From JBKECY01 sp047975025 (GTDB taxonomy: Bacteria; Bacillota; Clostridia; Lachnospirales; Lachnospiraceae), in assembly GCA_047975025.1 (NCBI GenBank), contig JBKECY010000045.1, positions 1 through 64,000 of the forward strand: a stretch of DNA of 64,000 nt. The letters are read 5' to 3'. The position numbers and the translations under genes are program-made. Below, in pieces: positions 1 to 8,375 of this stretch (position 1 is its first letter; every line of letters starts with the position of its first letter). The notes below the pieces were generated by a model. It was not told the origin of the DNA. It searched no databases and saw only the letters and a program-made list of their open reading frames with translations.

Positions 1-1053
1 ATCATACCGGTATTTGCCGTCCATGATTGCATGATAGTTTGAGGTGAATCCGTAGGTAGCACTAAAGATCAATGCGCTTTGGAGGCGCACTACCCAGTTC
101 TGTACCGCATAGAGTTTGGGATCGCTGATGCCTCGCAGACATCCTGTCTCATATTGTTTGAGCAGCATGCCGAGTGCATCAAGCCCATCGTCCTGTTTGG
201 CATATCTGGACTGCGCCGTTTTCAAATCTTCAAGCAGGCGGTCATAGGTAATAAATCCCTTTTTATAGGCATCTTCCACATCCGCCGTTGTATAGGCAAT
301 ATCATCAGCTGCCTCCAGAATATAGGTCAGCGGATGACGGCACCCATTTGTGGTCGTAGACTGACTGATTTCATCAAAAAGCGATTTTTCCGCATAAAAA
401 TACCCCATCTTCTTGTTGATGATGGTTCCGCTGTTTACATCGATTCTGGCGGAGGACACAGGATACTTAATAATTGTATTCAACAATCCATAGGTCAGAT
501 TCATGCCGTTCTCATTCACTAAAAAATGCAGTTTGCCAACCAGACGCAATACTTGGGCATTGCCTTCAAAATGGACTAAATCCATCAGCATCTGCTTATT
601 CAGACACTTTGTTAAAGGAGTCTCCATAAAACGCAAAGAAGGCAGGTTTTTCACAAACCATTCGCGTATGACAGACTCCCCGAAATGTCCGAACGGCGGG
701 TTACCTATATCATGTATAAGTCCCGCGCTCGAAAGTATACTGCTGATATCCTCCTTTGTCTTCTCGGTAAAGGTAAGATCCAGCTTATTTTGAATTATAT
801 ATTGAGCAATGTTTTGTCCAAGTGATTTTGCAAAAGAAGAAACCTCCAGTGAATGAGTCAGTCTGGTTCTGATAAAATCACTTTTATCCAAAGGAAAAAC
901 CTGTGTCTTATCCTGAAGTCGCCGAAAAGAGGCACTGCCGATGATGCGGTGATAATCCTTCTCGAATTCACTGCGCAGGTCATTTCCTCTTTTGTTCGAA
1001 CTGTTTGCATACATCCCTACCCGTCTGGCGGACAGCAGATCATCCCATTTCAT
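1..1053 (-). CDS. dgt: dGTP triphosphohydrolase, C-terminus cut by window edge
   Basis: HD-superfamily deoxyguanosinetriphosphate triphosphohydrolase, which hydrolyses dGTP to deoxyguanosine and triphosphate. The frame is open from an ATG at 1053 to base 1 (351 codons, no stop), so the C-terminus lies outside the window. Seen in the translation: an early R-R-L-Q-D-K-T-Q-V-F-P segment, RTRLTHSLEV with the first metal-binding His at about residue 67, and LIHDIGNPPFGHFGE, the HD motif, near residue 110. A good Shine-Dalgarno (AGGAG) lies 8 bases upstream. The gene starts 2 bases after the thrC stop, so the two are probably co-transcribed. Confidence 0.93.
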   Translation of the reverse strand, partial: MKWDDLLSARRVGMYANSSNKRGNDLRSEFEKDYHRIIGSASFRRLQDKTQVFPLDKSDFIRTRLTHSLEVSSFAKSLGQNIAQYIIQNKLDLTFTEKTKEDISSILSSAGLIHDIGNPPFGHFGESVIREWFVKNLPSLRFMETPLTKCLNKQMLMDLVHFEGNAQVLRLVGKLHFLVNENGMNLTYGLLNTIIKYPVSSARIDVNSGTIINKKMGYFYAEKSLFDEISQSTTTNGCRHPLTYILEAADDIAYTTADVEDAYKKGFITYDRLLEDLKTAQSRYAKQDDGLDALGMLLKQYETGCLRGISDPKLYAVQNWVVRLQSALIFSATYGFTSNYHAIMDGKYRYD

Positions 1054-1055
1054 AA

Positions 1056-2543
1056 CTATACTCCTAATATCCTCCTGACCTGAGCCGGCATATCCTCTGC
1101 CGCAATTACTGTATCATGCAGTACAGGTGCATTCCGGATTTCTTCAATCGCTGCCGGAATTGCAGTATGGCTGATTTTGGACAGCTCATCAATCAGGGCG
1201 AAGTCATCCCATGACTCATATGCAGGGTCTACTGAAAGCATGACATCCCTGACAAATTTATATGGACTGGCGGTAGAAACAACTATTGAACTCGTAACAT
1301 CTTTTGTACTTTCTTTGTATTTTTTATACACTGCTGATGCAACCGCTGTGTGTGTATCCATGATGTATTGTTCCTGCTCAAATACTCGCTTAATCTCGGC
1401 AGAAGTCTCGGCCTGGGTAGCAAAATCCCCATAAAAATCCTGAAGTTCACTTTTCATACGAGCGGTAATTGTATAGGAGCCTTTCTCCGAGAGCTCTCGC
1501 ATCATACGGCTGTTAGTACCGGCGTCCTGCTGACAAATGTGATAAATCAGACGTTCAAGATTGCTTGAGATCAAGATATCCATGGAGGGTGAGGTAGTCA
1601 GGATAAAGTCCCTGTTTCTGTCATATACCCCTGTTTCAAAAAAGTCGACTAAAACCTTATTATCATTGGATGCACAGACAAAGGTCTTAATTGGAAGACC
1701 CATTTCACGTGCATAATAGGATGCCAGAATATTTCCAAAATTCCCGGTAGGAACAACCACATTTATCTCTTCTTTTGGCTGGATTTCCTGCTTCTTGAGT
1801 AAGGTAACATAGGCATATACGTAATATACGATCTGAGGAACAAGTCTGCCTATGTTAATTGAGTTCGCGGAAGAAAACTGAAAGCCTTTTGCGTTTAATT
1901 CCTCGGCCAGAGCCTTGTCGTTGAACATCTTTTTAACACCGGTCTGTGCATCATCAAAGTTACCAGTAATGCCGATCACATGTGTATTGTCACCTTTTTG
2001 AGTCACCATTTGTTTTTCCTGTACAGCACTAACACCGTTCTTAGGATAAAATACAATGATGCTGGTACCCGGCACATCTGCGAAACCAGCCATGGCAGCC
2101 TTGCCGGTATCTCCGGAGGTAGCGGTCAGAATGACGATTTCTTTATCAACCTGGTTTTTCTTGGCAGCGGTCGTTAATAGATATGGAAGGATTGACAGTG
2201 CCATGTCTTTAAAGGCAATTGTGGAGCCATGAAAAAGTTCCAGATAATTCGCATCCTTTGTCTTCACCAAAGGTGCGATCTCAGGGGTATCAAATTTGGA
2301 ATCATATGCATTTTTAATACAATATTCCAGTTCGTCCTTCGTATAGTCTGAAAGGAACCGGCTCATGACTTCATAGGCCACTTCCTGGTAACTCATTGTC
2401 TGCAAAACATCCATAGAAATATCCAGACTGGGGATATCCAGGGGGACAAACAAGCCACCGTCCTCCGATAAGCCTTTCAGAACAGCCTGTGATGCTGATA
2501 CATTCTGTTTGCTGTCTCTTGTACTTGTATAACGAACTTCCAT
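1056..2543 (-). CDS. thrC: threonine synthase
   Basis: PLP enzyme converting O-phospho-L-homoserine to L-threonine. The N-terminal segment (YTSTRDSKQ then SEDGGLFVP) is typical of the family. The PLP lysine is K112 in GSTIAFKDMAL, and ATSGDTGKAAMAGF is the phosphate-binding loop. At 495 residues it has the size of the long bacterial/fungal type. The frame can be extended 6 codons to a TTG at 2561, but GGAGAGAGG lies at the right distance from the ATG at 2543, so I use that start. It follows leuA at a distance of about 155 bases containing a large palindrome and runs directly into dgt. Confidence 0.95.
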   Translation of the reverse strand: MEVRYTSTRDSKQNVSASQAVLKGLSEDGGLFVPLDIPSLDISMDVLQTMSYQEVAYEVMSRFLSDYTKDELEYCIKNAYDSKFDTPEIAPLVKTKDANYLELFHGSTIAFKDMALSILPYLLTTAAKKNQVDKEIVILTATSGDTGKAAMAGFADVPGTSIIVFYPKNGVSAVQEKQMVTQKGDNTHVIGITGNFDDAQTGVKKMFNDKALAEELNAKGFQFSSANSINIGRLVPQIVYYVYAYVTLLKKQEIQPKEEINVVVPTGNFGNILASYYAREMGLPIKTFVCASNDNKVLVDFFETGVYDRNRDFILTTSPSMDILISSNLERLIYHICQQDAGTNSRMMRELSEKGSYTITARMKSELQDFYGDFATQAETSAEIKRVFEQEQYIMDTHTAVASAVYKKYKESTKDVTSSIVVSTASPYKFVRDVMLSVDPAYESWDDFALIDELSKISHTAIPAAIEEIRNAPVLHDTVIAAEDMPAQVRRILGV

Positions 2544-2625
2544 ATATTTACCTCTCTCCAATCATTACTTTAAATAAATATTACTTTGAATCTTATACAT
2601 AAGCTCTAGACCTTGCGGTCTATCG

Positions 2626-2694
2626 ATGACTTATCGGTAAAATCAAATGTCCCCTGCGGGGCCGCTTGATTTTCTGCCGATAAGTCATTATATC
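2626..2694. repeat. palindromic repeat element between leuA and thrC (copy 1)
   Basis: A long imperfect inverted repeat. Outer arms 2626-2637 and 2677-2688 are perfectly complementary (ATGACTTATCGG type), inner arms carry AAAATCAA/TTGATTTT, and the tip is CCCC-TGC-GGGG. The core (2636-2674) recurs at 35160-35199 with compensated changes in the tip stem. There is no T-run after the stem on the minus strand, so it does not look like an intrinsic terminator of leuA. The right end, 2677-2694, is an 18-base sequence found again at 7026-7043 and contains TATAAT on the minus strand preceded by TG, an extended -10 that could serve thrC. Confidence 0.7.
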
Positions 2695-2699
2695 ACACC

Positions 2700-4376
2700 T
2701 CAATCTTGAAATCCATCAGATTTGACCTGATTATTGATGGCTGTAAGTAATGCATCGATGGAGGCTCTGATGATGTCCGGATCCACTCCTGCACCCCAGT
2801 GCATTTCCCCTTTACCGCTTTGAATTCCAACATAAGCGATTGCTTTTGAAGACGAGCTTTTTTCCAATGCATGTTCCTGATAGGTAATCAGGTCAAATTC
2901 CAGATTATAGGCTTTTTTTAGCGCATTGCTGACAGCGTCAAGCCGGCCGGTGCCCACTGCTTCAGTCACAATTGTATTGCCATCGGATGTCGATGTGACC
3001 TGCGTTGTTATTCCATCTTTTTGCTGGAAATGCACTTCATTAATTTCAAACGGAATCGTAATATTTTCGAATTTTGATTTGAACAGATTGAAGATTTCTT
3101 CCGGCGAAAGTTCCTTGTGCGTATGATCTGATACGTCCTTTGCCGCATATCCCATGGCTTCCTTCATCTTAGGCGGAAGAACCAAACCATACACATGCTC
3201 TAAAATGTACCCCACGCCGCCTTTGCCGGACTGGCTGTTGATACGAATGACATCAGCATCGTAATTTCTCCCAAAATCTGTCGGGTCGACCGGTAAATAA
3301 GGAACAGTCCAGTGCTCCGGGGCTTTATCTTCTCTCCACTTCATACCTTTGGCAATTGCGTCCTGATGAGAACCGGAAAATGCTGCAAATACCAACGCTC
3401 CGCTATATGGACTTCGTTCGTTGATCTGCATATTGGTATACATCTCGTACTCATGACTTATGGCAGGCATATCAGAAAAATCCAGACCGGGGTTAATTCC
3501 CTGCGAATACATATTCAAGGCCAGTGTCACAATATCCACATTGCCGGTACGTTCGCCATTACCGAACAATGTGCCTTCAACACGATCTGCACCTGCCAGA
3601 ATTCCCAGTTCCGTATCTGCTACGGCACAGCCTCTGTCATTATGTGGGTGCAGGGACAGTACAACATTCTCTCTGTATTTCAGATTCTTTGAGATGAACT
3701 CCACCTGACTTGCATATACGTGCGGCAAGGATACCTGTACGGTAACCGGCAGATTAATAATCGCTTTTTTGTCTGCCGTAGGCTGCCACACATCTAAAAC
3801 AGCGTTACAGACCTCTAATGCGTATTCCGGTTCAGTCCCGGTAAAGCTTTCCGGACTGTATTCGAATCTGAAATCACCTTCTGTTTCTGCTGCCAATTTC
3901 TTCAACAAGGCGGCCCCTTCTACTGCAATTTTCAAGACTTCCTCTTTGGATTTTTTAAATACTTGCTCTCTTTGTGCAAAAGAAACCGAATTATACACAT
4001 GTACCACTGCCTGTTTCGCACCCCGCAAAGCATCAAAAGTCTTGCGGATGATATGCTCTCTTGCCTGTGTCAGCACTTGAATTGTGACATCATCCGGAAT
4101 CATGTTGCCATCAATCAATGCTCTTAAAAATTGGTATTCTGTCTCTGAGGCAGCCGGAAAGCCAACCTCGATTTCCTTGAAACCAATTTTGACTAACAAC
4201 TGAAAGAAAGCGATTTTCTGCTCTAAGCTCATAGGAATAATTAAAGCCTGATTTCCATCACGCAAATCCACACTACACCATACAGGCGGCTTTTCAATAT
4301 ACTCTTTTTGTGCCCAATCCAGATAGGATGTCGGGGGCATATAGTATTGTCTTTTGTATTTACTGGCATTCATCAT
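2700..4376 (-). CDS. leuA: 2-isopropylmalate synthase
   Basis: First committed step of leucine synthesis: condensation of 2-ketoisovalerate and acetyl-CoA. The TIM-barrel domain shows CSVDLRDGNQAL near residue 35 (metal-binding Asp) and LHPHNDRGCAVADTELG (HxH metal ligands). The C-terminal ~130 residues are the leucine-binding allosteric domain. About 558 residues, matching the longer LeuA2 type. GGAGG sits 9 bases upstream of the ATG at 4376; the frame runs 13 codons further up but lacks a better site. It is preceded by a leucine T-box and its own promoter, so expression should follow the charging state of tRNA-Leu. Confidence 0.95.
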   Translation of the reverse strand: MMNASKYKRQYYMPPTSYLDWAQKEYIEKPPVWCSVDLRDGNQALIIPMSLEQKIAFFQLLVKIGFKEIEVGFPAASETEYQFLRALIDGNMIPDDVTIQVLTQAREHIIRKTFDALRGAKQAVVHVYNSVSFAQREQVFKKSKEEVLKIAVEGAALLKKLAAETEGDFRFEYSPESFTGTEPEYALEVCNAVLDVWQPTADKKAIINLPVTVQVSLPHVYASQVEFISKNLKYRENVVLSLHPHNDRGCAVADTELGILAGADRVEGTLFGNGERTGNVDIVTLALNMYSQGINPGLDFSDMPAISHEYEMYTNMQINERSPYSGALVFAAFSGSHQDAIAKGMKWREDKAPEHWTVPYLPVDPTDFGRNYDADVIRINSQSGKGGVGYILEHVYGLVLPPKMKEAMGYAAKDVSDHTHKELSPEEIFNLFKSKFENITIPFEINEVHFQQKDGITTQVTSTSDGNTIVTEAVGTGRLDAVSNALKKAYNLEFDLITYQEHALEKSSSSKAIAYVGIQSGKGEMHWGAGVDPDIIRASIDALLTAINNQVKSDGFQD

Positions 4377-4433
4377 GTTTTGGTTCCTCCATATTCTTTC
4401 ATTTAATATTGGCAATTGTCATTAGGGATGTAC

Positions 4434-4735
4434 AACAAAAAACCTCCGCCTCTGACATGTAACTGTCAGAGACGGAGGAACTAATCCTACGCGGTACCAC
4501 TCTGTTTTGTGAATATTCACCACTCATAAAATACGGATTCTAAATCAGAATCTTATATTTTTCCTGCTGTAACGGTCAGGTCTCCGTCTGCGTCTACTCT
4601 TTCAATAGAAATTTTGGGCAGCTGCTCAAAGGTGAGTTCAATCAGATTCATCTGCTGTTTCCCATCAACCAACAGCTTTCTGGAATCAGAATATGATTTA
4701 CTATTCCTTATCAACGCGTTTCATAGTATGTAAGT
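4434..4735 (-). promoter_or_regulatory. T-box leader (leucine, CUC specifier) upstream of leuA
   Basis: On the minus strand the leader reads the Stem I signature GATAAGGAATAGTA, an AGAAAGC/GGGAAACAGC distal region, a specifier-loop segment GAA-CTC-A with the candidate Leu codon CTC at 4634-4636, and the antiterminator motif GTGGTACCGCG at 4490-4500. It ends in a terminator hairpin at 4442-4479 (CCTCCGTCTCTGACA type stem) followed by a T-run at 4436-4441. This fills the ~420-base gap between leuA and the histidine kinase. The specifier fits leuA, which follows directly. Stem boundaries are judged by eye. Confidence 0.93.
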
Positions 4736-4741
4736 ATCTAA

Positions 4742-4770
4742 AGGTTACCATTGCAAATGCAATTTGTCAA
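4742..4770 (-). promoter_or_regulatory. promoter of the leuA T-box transcript, with palindrome in the spacer
   Basis: A perfect -35 TTGACA (4765-4770), a 17-base spacer and a weak -10 TAACCT (4742-4747). The spacer contains an ATTGCA-N2-TGCAAT palindrome at 4750-4763, placed where a bound repressor would block polymerase. The -35 is convincing; the -10 is a poor match, and an operator role is inference. Confidence 0.5.
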
Positions 4771-4797
4771 GCCTCACTTTAATAAAATATTCCCAAG

Positions 4798-6261
4798 TTA
4801 CTCGAAGCTCAGATCGAACCAGAATAACACACCATTATCATAATTTTCAACACCACATTTTTGCTGCATGGATTCCATAATGGCTTTTACAATAGATAGG
4901 CCTATGCCGCTGCCGCCATATTCACGTGTTCTCGCTTTATCCACTTTATAAAATTTATTCCAGATCTGCGTAATATCTTCTTTGGGAATCGGCAGACCGC
5001 TGTTAAACACAGATACTCGAACTCCGTTGTCGTGATGCTCAATCTTAATCTCAATAATTTTTTGCTCATCTACATGGTTCAGGGCATTCGTCAGATAATT
5101 TGTCAGAACCTCTTCGATTTTGAATTCATCTGCCCATACGTGTACCGGCTCTGTTTCAGTAAAGATCACATTAATTTCCTTTTGCTGGAACAACAAGGAG
5201 GAGGACTGCAGCATATCGTGTATCAGCGCAACAATATCAAAACGTTCCAATGTGACAGCGTCATAGCCAGATTCCAATTGGTTCAAGGAGAGCAACTTTT
5301 TGACCATGGTATTCATTTTGGCGGCCTCATCAATAATTACCTCGCAATAAAATTCCTTGCTCTCTTCGTCATCATTGATATTGTCCTTAAGCCCCTCTGC
5401 ATACCCTTGAATGAGTGAAATAGGCGTCTTAAGTTCATGCGATACACTATCAAGGAATTCGGTACGTATATTTTCGATTTCCGTCTTCTGCTCAATATCC
5501 TTTTGCAGCTGTAAGTTCACGCTTTTTAGCTGTGTAATCGTATTTTCCAATTGAGATGACATACTATTGAAATTCTCTCCCAGAATGTCAATTTCACTTT
5601 TGCCGTGCGGCTGGTATTTTGTATCAAAATCAAGGCGCGCCATCTTCTGCGAGATTTCTGAAAGCTCTGAAATTGGTTTTAAGATTTTGCGTGTAATGAT
5701 CCAGATCAGTACAGTTGCCGCAAGTATGATTGGAATTCCGACGTAAAAATAGAACAGATTGGCTGTATCCACACTTTCACGGATGCTCTCAAGCGGTGAG
5801 CGTACCATTGAGATATTGCCATCTGAATAAACGCCGAACATTTCAACATATTCTGTCGAATCCACAGGATCCATCGACTTTTGGATGATATAATCATCGG
5901 TCTTTTTAACGATTGTATTTTCCGGAATGGCTCCCATAATAGTATAAAAATCTATAATAGATTCCATGCGATTTGTATTATCTGTACGTCCATAGGTGTG
6001 CTTCACACCTGCTTTGATATCAGAAACGACCCATGTAAGATTATTTTCCACGCTGTATGATTTGATTTTGGCAATCGCTTTTTCATCTTTGTCAGAGAAG
6101 TCGCTCAATGTACTATAAGTTTTTTCCAGAACACTTATTTTTTGTGAGACATAGTAGGGTTCTAAGAAAAAGGCATTGATTACATTAATGATTACCAGCG
6201 TCAGAAACATTGTTGCTACGAATACACCGGCAATCTGATTTCTCAAAGAATGTTTTTTCAT
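4798..6261 (-). CDS. two-component sensor histidine kinase
   Basis: Membrane sensor kinase of 487 residues. Order: TM1 at about 9-32, an extracytoplasmic sensor region at about 33-165, TM2 at about 170-191, a HAMP linker, then HisKA with FLDSVSHELKTP (phospho-acceptor H275) and the HATPase domain with LTNYLTNALNHV (N box) and GSGIGLSIVKAIME (G2 box). The start overlaps the stop of the response regulator gene by 4 bases (ATGA), so the two are translationally coupled. The periplasmic-side region gives no clue to the signal. Nearby genes are biosynthetic and do not identify a target. Confidence 0.93.
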   Translation of the reverse strand: MKKHSLRNQIAGVFVATMFLTLVIINVINAFFLEPYYVSQKISVLEKTYSTLSDFSDKDEKAIAKIKSYSVENNLTWVVSDIKAGVKHTYGRTDNTNRMESIIDFYTIMGAIPENTIVKKTDDYIIQKSMDPVDSTEYVEMFGVYSDGNISMVRSPLESIRESVDTANLFYFYVGIPIILAATVLIWIITRKILKPISELSEISQKMARLDFDTKYQPHGKSEIDILGENFNSMSSQLENTITQLKSVNLQLQKDIEQKTEIENIRTEFLDSVSHELKTPISLIQGYAEGLKDNINDDEESKEFYCEVIIDEAAKMNTMVKKLLSLNQLESGYDAVTLERFDIVALIHDMLQSSSLLFQQKEINVIFTETEPVHVWADEFKIEEVLTNYLTNALNHVDEQKIIEIKIEHHDNGVRVSVFNSGLPIPKEDITQIWNKFYKVDKARTREYGGSGIGLSIVKAIMESMQQKCGVENYDNGVLFWFDLSFE

Positions 6262-6938
6262 GAAGTAACCTCAAATTTGTACCCCAGTCCCCAGACGGTT
6301 TTGATATAACTGCCTTGTCTGCCCATCTTGCTGCGCAGTTTTTTGACATGTGTATCAATCGTACGGGCATCACCAAAGTAATCATAATTCCATACGGAGT
6401 TTAATATTTTTTCTCTTGAAAGTGCAATTCCCTGATTATCCAGGAAATAGGTAAGCAGTTCAAATTCCTTGTAGCTTAATTCGATTGGCTCTCCGTCAAT
6501 AGTCACAAGGTGTGCCACTTCATCAACCCTAATCCCGCCGGCTTCTCGCTTGGAAATATCCTCATCCTGACTGCTTCGACGCAGCACTGCCTCGACACGT
6601 GCCACCAGGATTTTGGGACTAAAGGGTTTTGAAATATATTCATCCACACCCAGTTCAAAGCCCAGAAGTTCATCCTTTTCCTGTCCTTTAGCGGTCAGCA
6701 TAATAATTGGCACATCGGAATGCTGCCGAATTTCTCTGCAAACACCCCAACCGTCAAGTTTTGGCATCATAACGTCCAGAATGATTAAAGAAATGTCTTT
6801 CTCTGACAGAAATACGTCCACAGCCTCTTCCCCGTTCTCTGCTTCAAGAACAGAAAAAGATTTTTTTCTGAGAAAATCCTTTACAAGTTTTCGCATACGA
6901 CTTTCATCATCGACCACCAGTATTTTTACAGTATTCAT
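6258..6938 (-). CDS. OmpR/PhoB-family response regulator
   Basis: Receiver plus winged-helix DNA-binding protein, 226 residues. The receiver has the acidic pair D10-D11, phospho-acceptor D55 in IILDVMMPKLDGW, and a conserved Lys in EYISKPFSP. The C-terminal domain ends with DTHVKKLRSKMG and VWGLGYKFE, typical of the OmpR class. The frame extends to 6974, but GAGGAG lies 8 bases before the ATG at 6938. Partner of the kinase downstream. Its leader contains an 18-base sequence shared with the leuA-thrC spacer. Confidence 0.94.
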   Translation of the reverse strand: MNTVKILVVDDESRMRKLVKDFLRKKSFSVLEAENGEEAVDVFLSEKDISLIILDVMMPKLDGWGVCREIRQHSDVPIIMLTAKGQEKDELLGFELGVDEYISKPFSPKILVARVEAVLRRSSQDEDISKREAGGIRVDEVAHLVTIDGEPIELSYKEFELLTYFLDNQGIALSREKILNSVWNYDYFGDARTIDTHVKKLRSKMGRQGSYIKTVWGLGYKFEVTS

Positions 6939-7025
6939 ATAATATTCTCCTCTTTCACTAATTTTGTATTTCAATAGGGAGTTTATTTATCATAAACTTA
7001 TAGAAAAAAGCATTCTGCTGTTTCT

Positions 7026-7043
7026 CCGATAAGTCATTATATC
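7026..7043 (-). repeat. 18-base repeat shared with the leuA-thrC spacer, contains TATAAT
   Basis: On the minus strand GATATAATGACTTATCGG, identical to 2677-2694. It lies ~90 bases upstream of the response regulator start and includes a perfect -10 hexamer (7037-7042), though I find no good -35 at 16-18 bases. It may be the right end of the palindromic element whose rest has been lost here, or a promoter segment carried by that element. The 177-base gap between the response regulator and the YgjP-like gene holds nothing else I recognise. Confidence 0.5.
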
Positions 7044-7115
7044 TGTAATTTGTGTCATAAATGTGAAAAAGCACTCATCTATGTAAAAATTCAATATTCC
7101 GACAGACTTTCGTCT

Positions 7116-7814
7116 TCATTGCATGCGCAAAAGCGCGCGCGCTTGCTTGTATTGCGGATAGAACAGTGCCACATACGACCAGAACACCTTATTGTGACTT
7201 TGCTCCAGCAGATGTGTCAATTCATGTACCACAACATAGACAAAGCACTCGGATGGTTTATGTAACAGAAGCGTATTCAGACAAATCTTCTGCTTGGCCG
7301 GAATACATGAGCCCCAGCGGGATGTCATTTTACGAAAGGTCCATACTTTGGGTTCTACGCCGATTTTGGCCTCGTAAAGGGGAAGAATCTTGGCAAGTTC
7401 ACTTCTCAGCTGTTCCTTCTTCCACTGCTCAAGTAATGACTCCCGACGTACGGTTGAACTTTGGGCACGTACATACAAAATGACTCCATCTTGTGACATT
7501 CGCACCATTTCTTTTTGGGATGAAGGAATTATGCAGACAGCATACGGCTGCCAGCTGCCCCAAATATTAATACGCTGTAAACGTTCGTATTCTGATGCTG
7601 TTTCCAGCGGTGTCGTCTGGACCAGTTGGCTATGCTTTGCAATCCAGTCTTTTTTCTGTGTCAGAATACGATAAATGTCCTCGGATTTGAATTGGCCGGG
7701 GACACTCATTGTAAGCTTACCTGTCTTAGTGTCTGCACGCAGATAAGCATGTCGGATGTTTTTGGTGAACACTTCTATTGCGATATTTTCCACTACATAT
7801 ATTTGTGATTTCAT
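7116..7814 (-). CDS. YgjP-like M48-related metalloprotein (DUF45/WLM type)
   Basis: A 232-residue protein of the YgjP/SprT-like zinc metallohydrolase group. The C-terminal part has SRWGSC, LNTLLLHKPSECFVYVVVHELTHL (HExxH zinc motif) and a downstream N-K-x-F-W segment, the usual family pattern. No signal peptide, so cytoplasmic. It starts 3 bases after the DUF2284 stop and is the last gene of the plsX-led operon. The biochemical role of the family is poorly settled; peptidase activity is inferred only from the motif. Confidence 0.85.
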   Translation of the reverse strand: MKSQIYVVENIAIEVFTKNIRHAYLRADTKTGKLTMSVPGQFKSEDIYRILTQKKDWIAKHSQLVQTTPLETASEYERLQRINIWGSWQPYAVCIIPSSQKEMVRMSQDGVILYVRAQSSTVRRESLLEQWKKEQLRSELAKILPLYEAKIGVEPKVWTFRKMTSRWGSCIPAKQKICLNTLLLHKPSECFVYVVVHELTHLLEQSHNKVFWSYVALFYPQYKQARALLRMQ

Positions 7815-7817
7815 ATT

Positions 7818-8354
7818 TTACTCGAGCAAAAAGCAACTTGTGTAGGCAATTGTGTTTCGTCCGTAATAGTATGGGACATCATTAGCCGTACAAACCTGGC
7901 TTACTAACATTCCGAAAGCTTCCATAGAGGAGACTGCCTTGTCAGGAAAACGACAGGGGGCATCGGGGTAGGTACAGGTCTTACAGATTCGACAGGCACC
8001 GGCTCCGAGGGGAAGAAGTGCCGGAAATTCTTTTTTCAGCTCATCTTTTAATGCCAGAAATGCCTTTTTATGCCGGGCTTCTGCCTCCATCATTCCTTCA
8101 CCATCAAGTTCATCTTCTAGTTCACCTACGGTCTGTACCAAAATTCCAGTCGTATATTTACGAACTTTGGCTTCACATTCTGAAAGTTCACCGCATCCCG
8201 GAGGACAGGACCAACTGGTTCCGTACTGCCCACAGGTATTAGCGGCACACATGTCACGCACCTCCTGACGCAGCTCAATTGAGGCTGCATCCAGCTGGTG
8301 GGCATGTGTAAATCCATACTCACGTGCTTCCTTTGTAATCCTTTCTAAATCCAT
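7818..8354 (-). CDS. DUF2284 cysteine-rich predicted metal-binding protein
   Basis: About 178 residues with cysteine clusters matching DUF2284: MCAANTCGQYGTSWSCPPGCG in the N-terminal third and CRICKTCTYPDAPCRFP in the C-terminal half. The spacing suggests bound iron-sulfur cluster(s) or another metal; that is inference. A GTG at 8360 is only 2 bases from AGGAGG, while the ATG at 8354 is 8 bases away, so I use 8354. It directly follows a ferredoxin-ASKHA corrinoid activator, a pairing that suggests a role in corrinoid or methyl-transfer redox chemistry. Confidence 0.85.
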   Translation of the reverse strand: MDLERITKEAREYGFTHAHQLDAASIELRQEVRDMCAANTCGQYGTSWSCPPGCGELSECEAKVRKYTTGILVQTVGELEDELDGEGMMEAEARHKKAFLALKDELKKEFPALLPLGAGACRICKTCTYPDAPCRFPDKAVSSMEAFGMLVSQVCTANDVPYYYGRNTIAYTSCFLLE

Positions 8355-8375
8355 TGCCACTACCTCCTAATAAAT

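Noticed and set aside
79..1083. Plus-strand open frames at the left edge
   Set aside because: They are antisense to dgt, whose motifs read continuously on the minus strand from 1053 to 1; no ribosome sites or recognisable products.
2626..2688. Intrinsic terminator of leuA
   Set aside because: The stem is long but has no T-run on the minus strand; described as a palindromic repeat.
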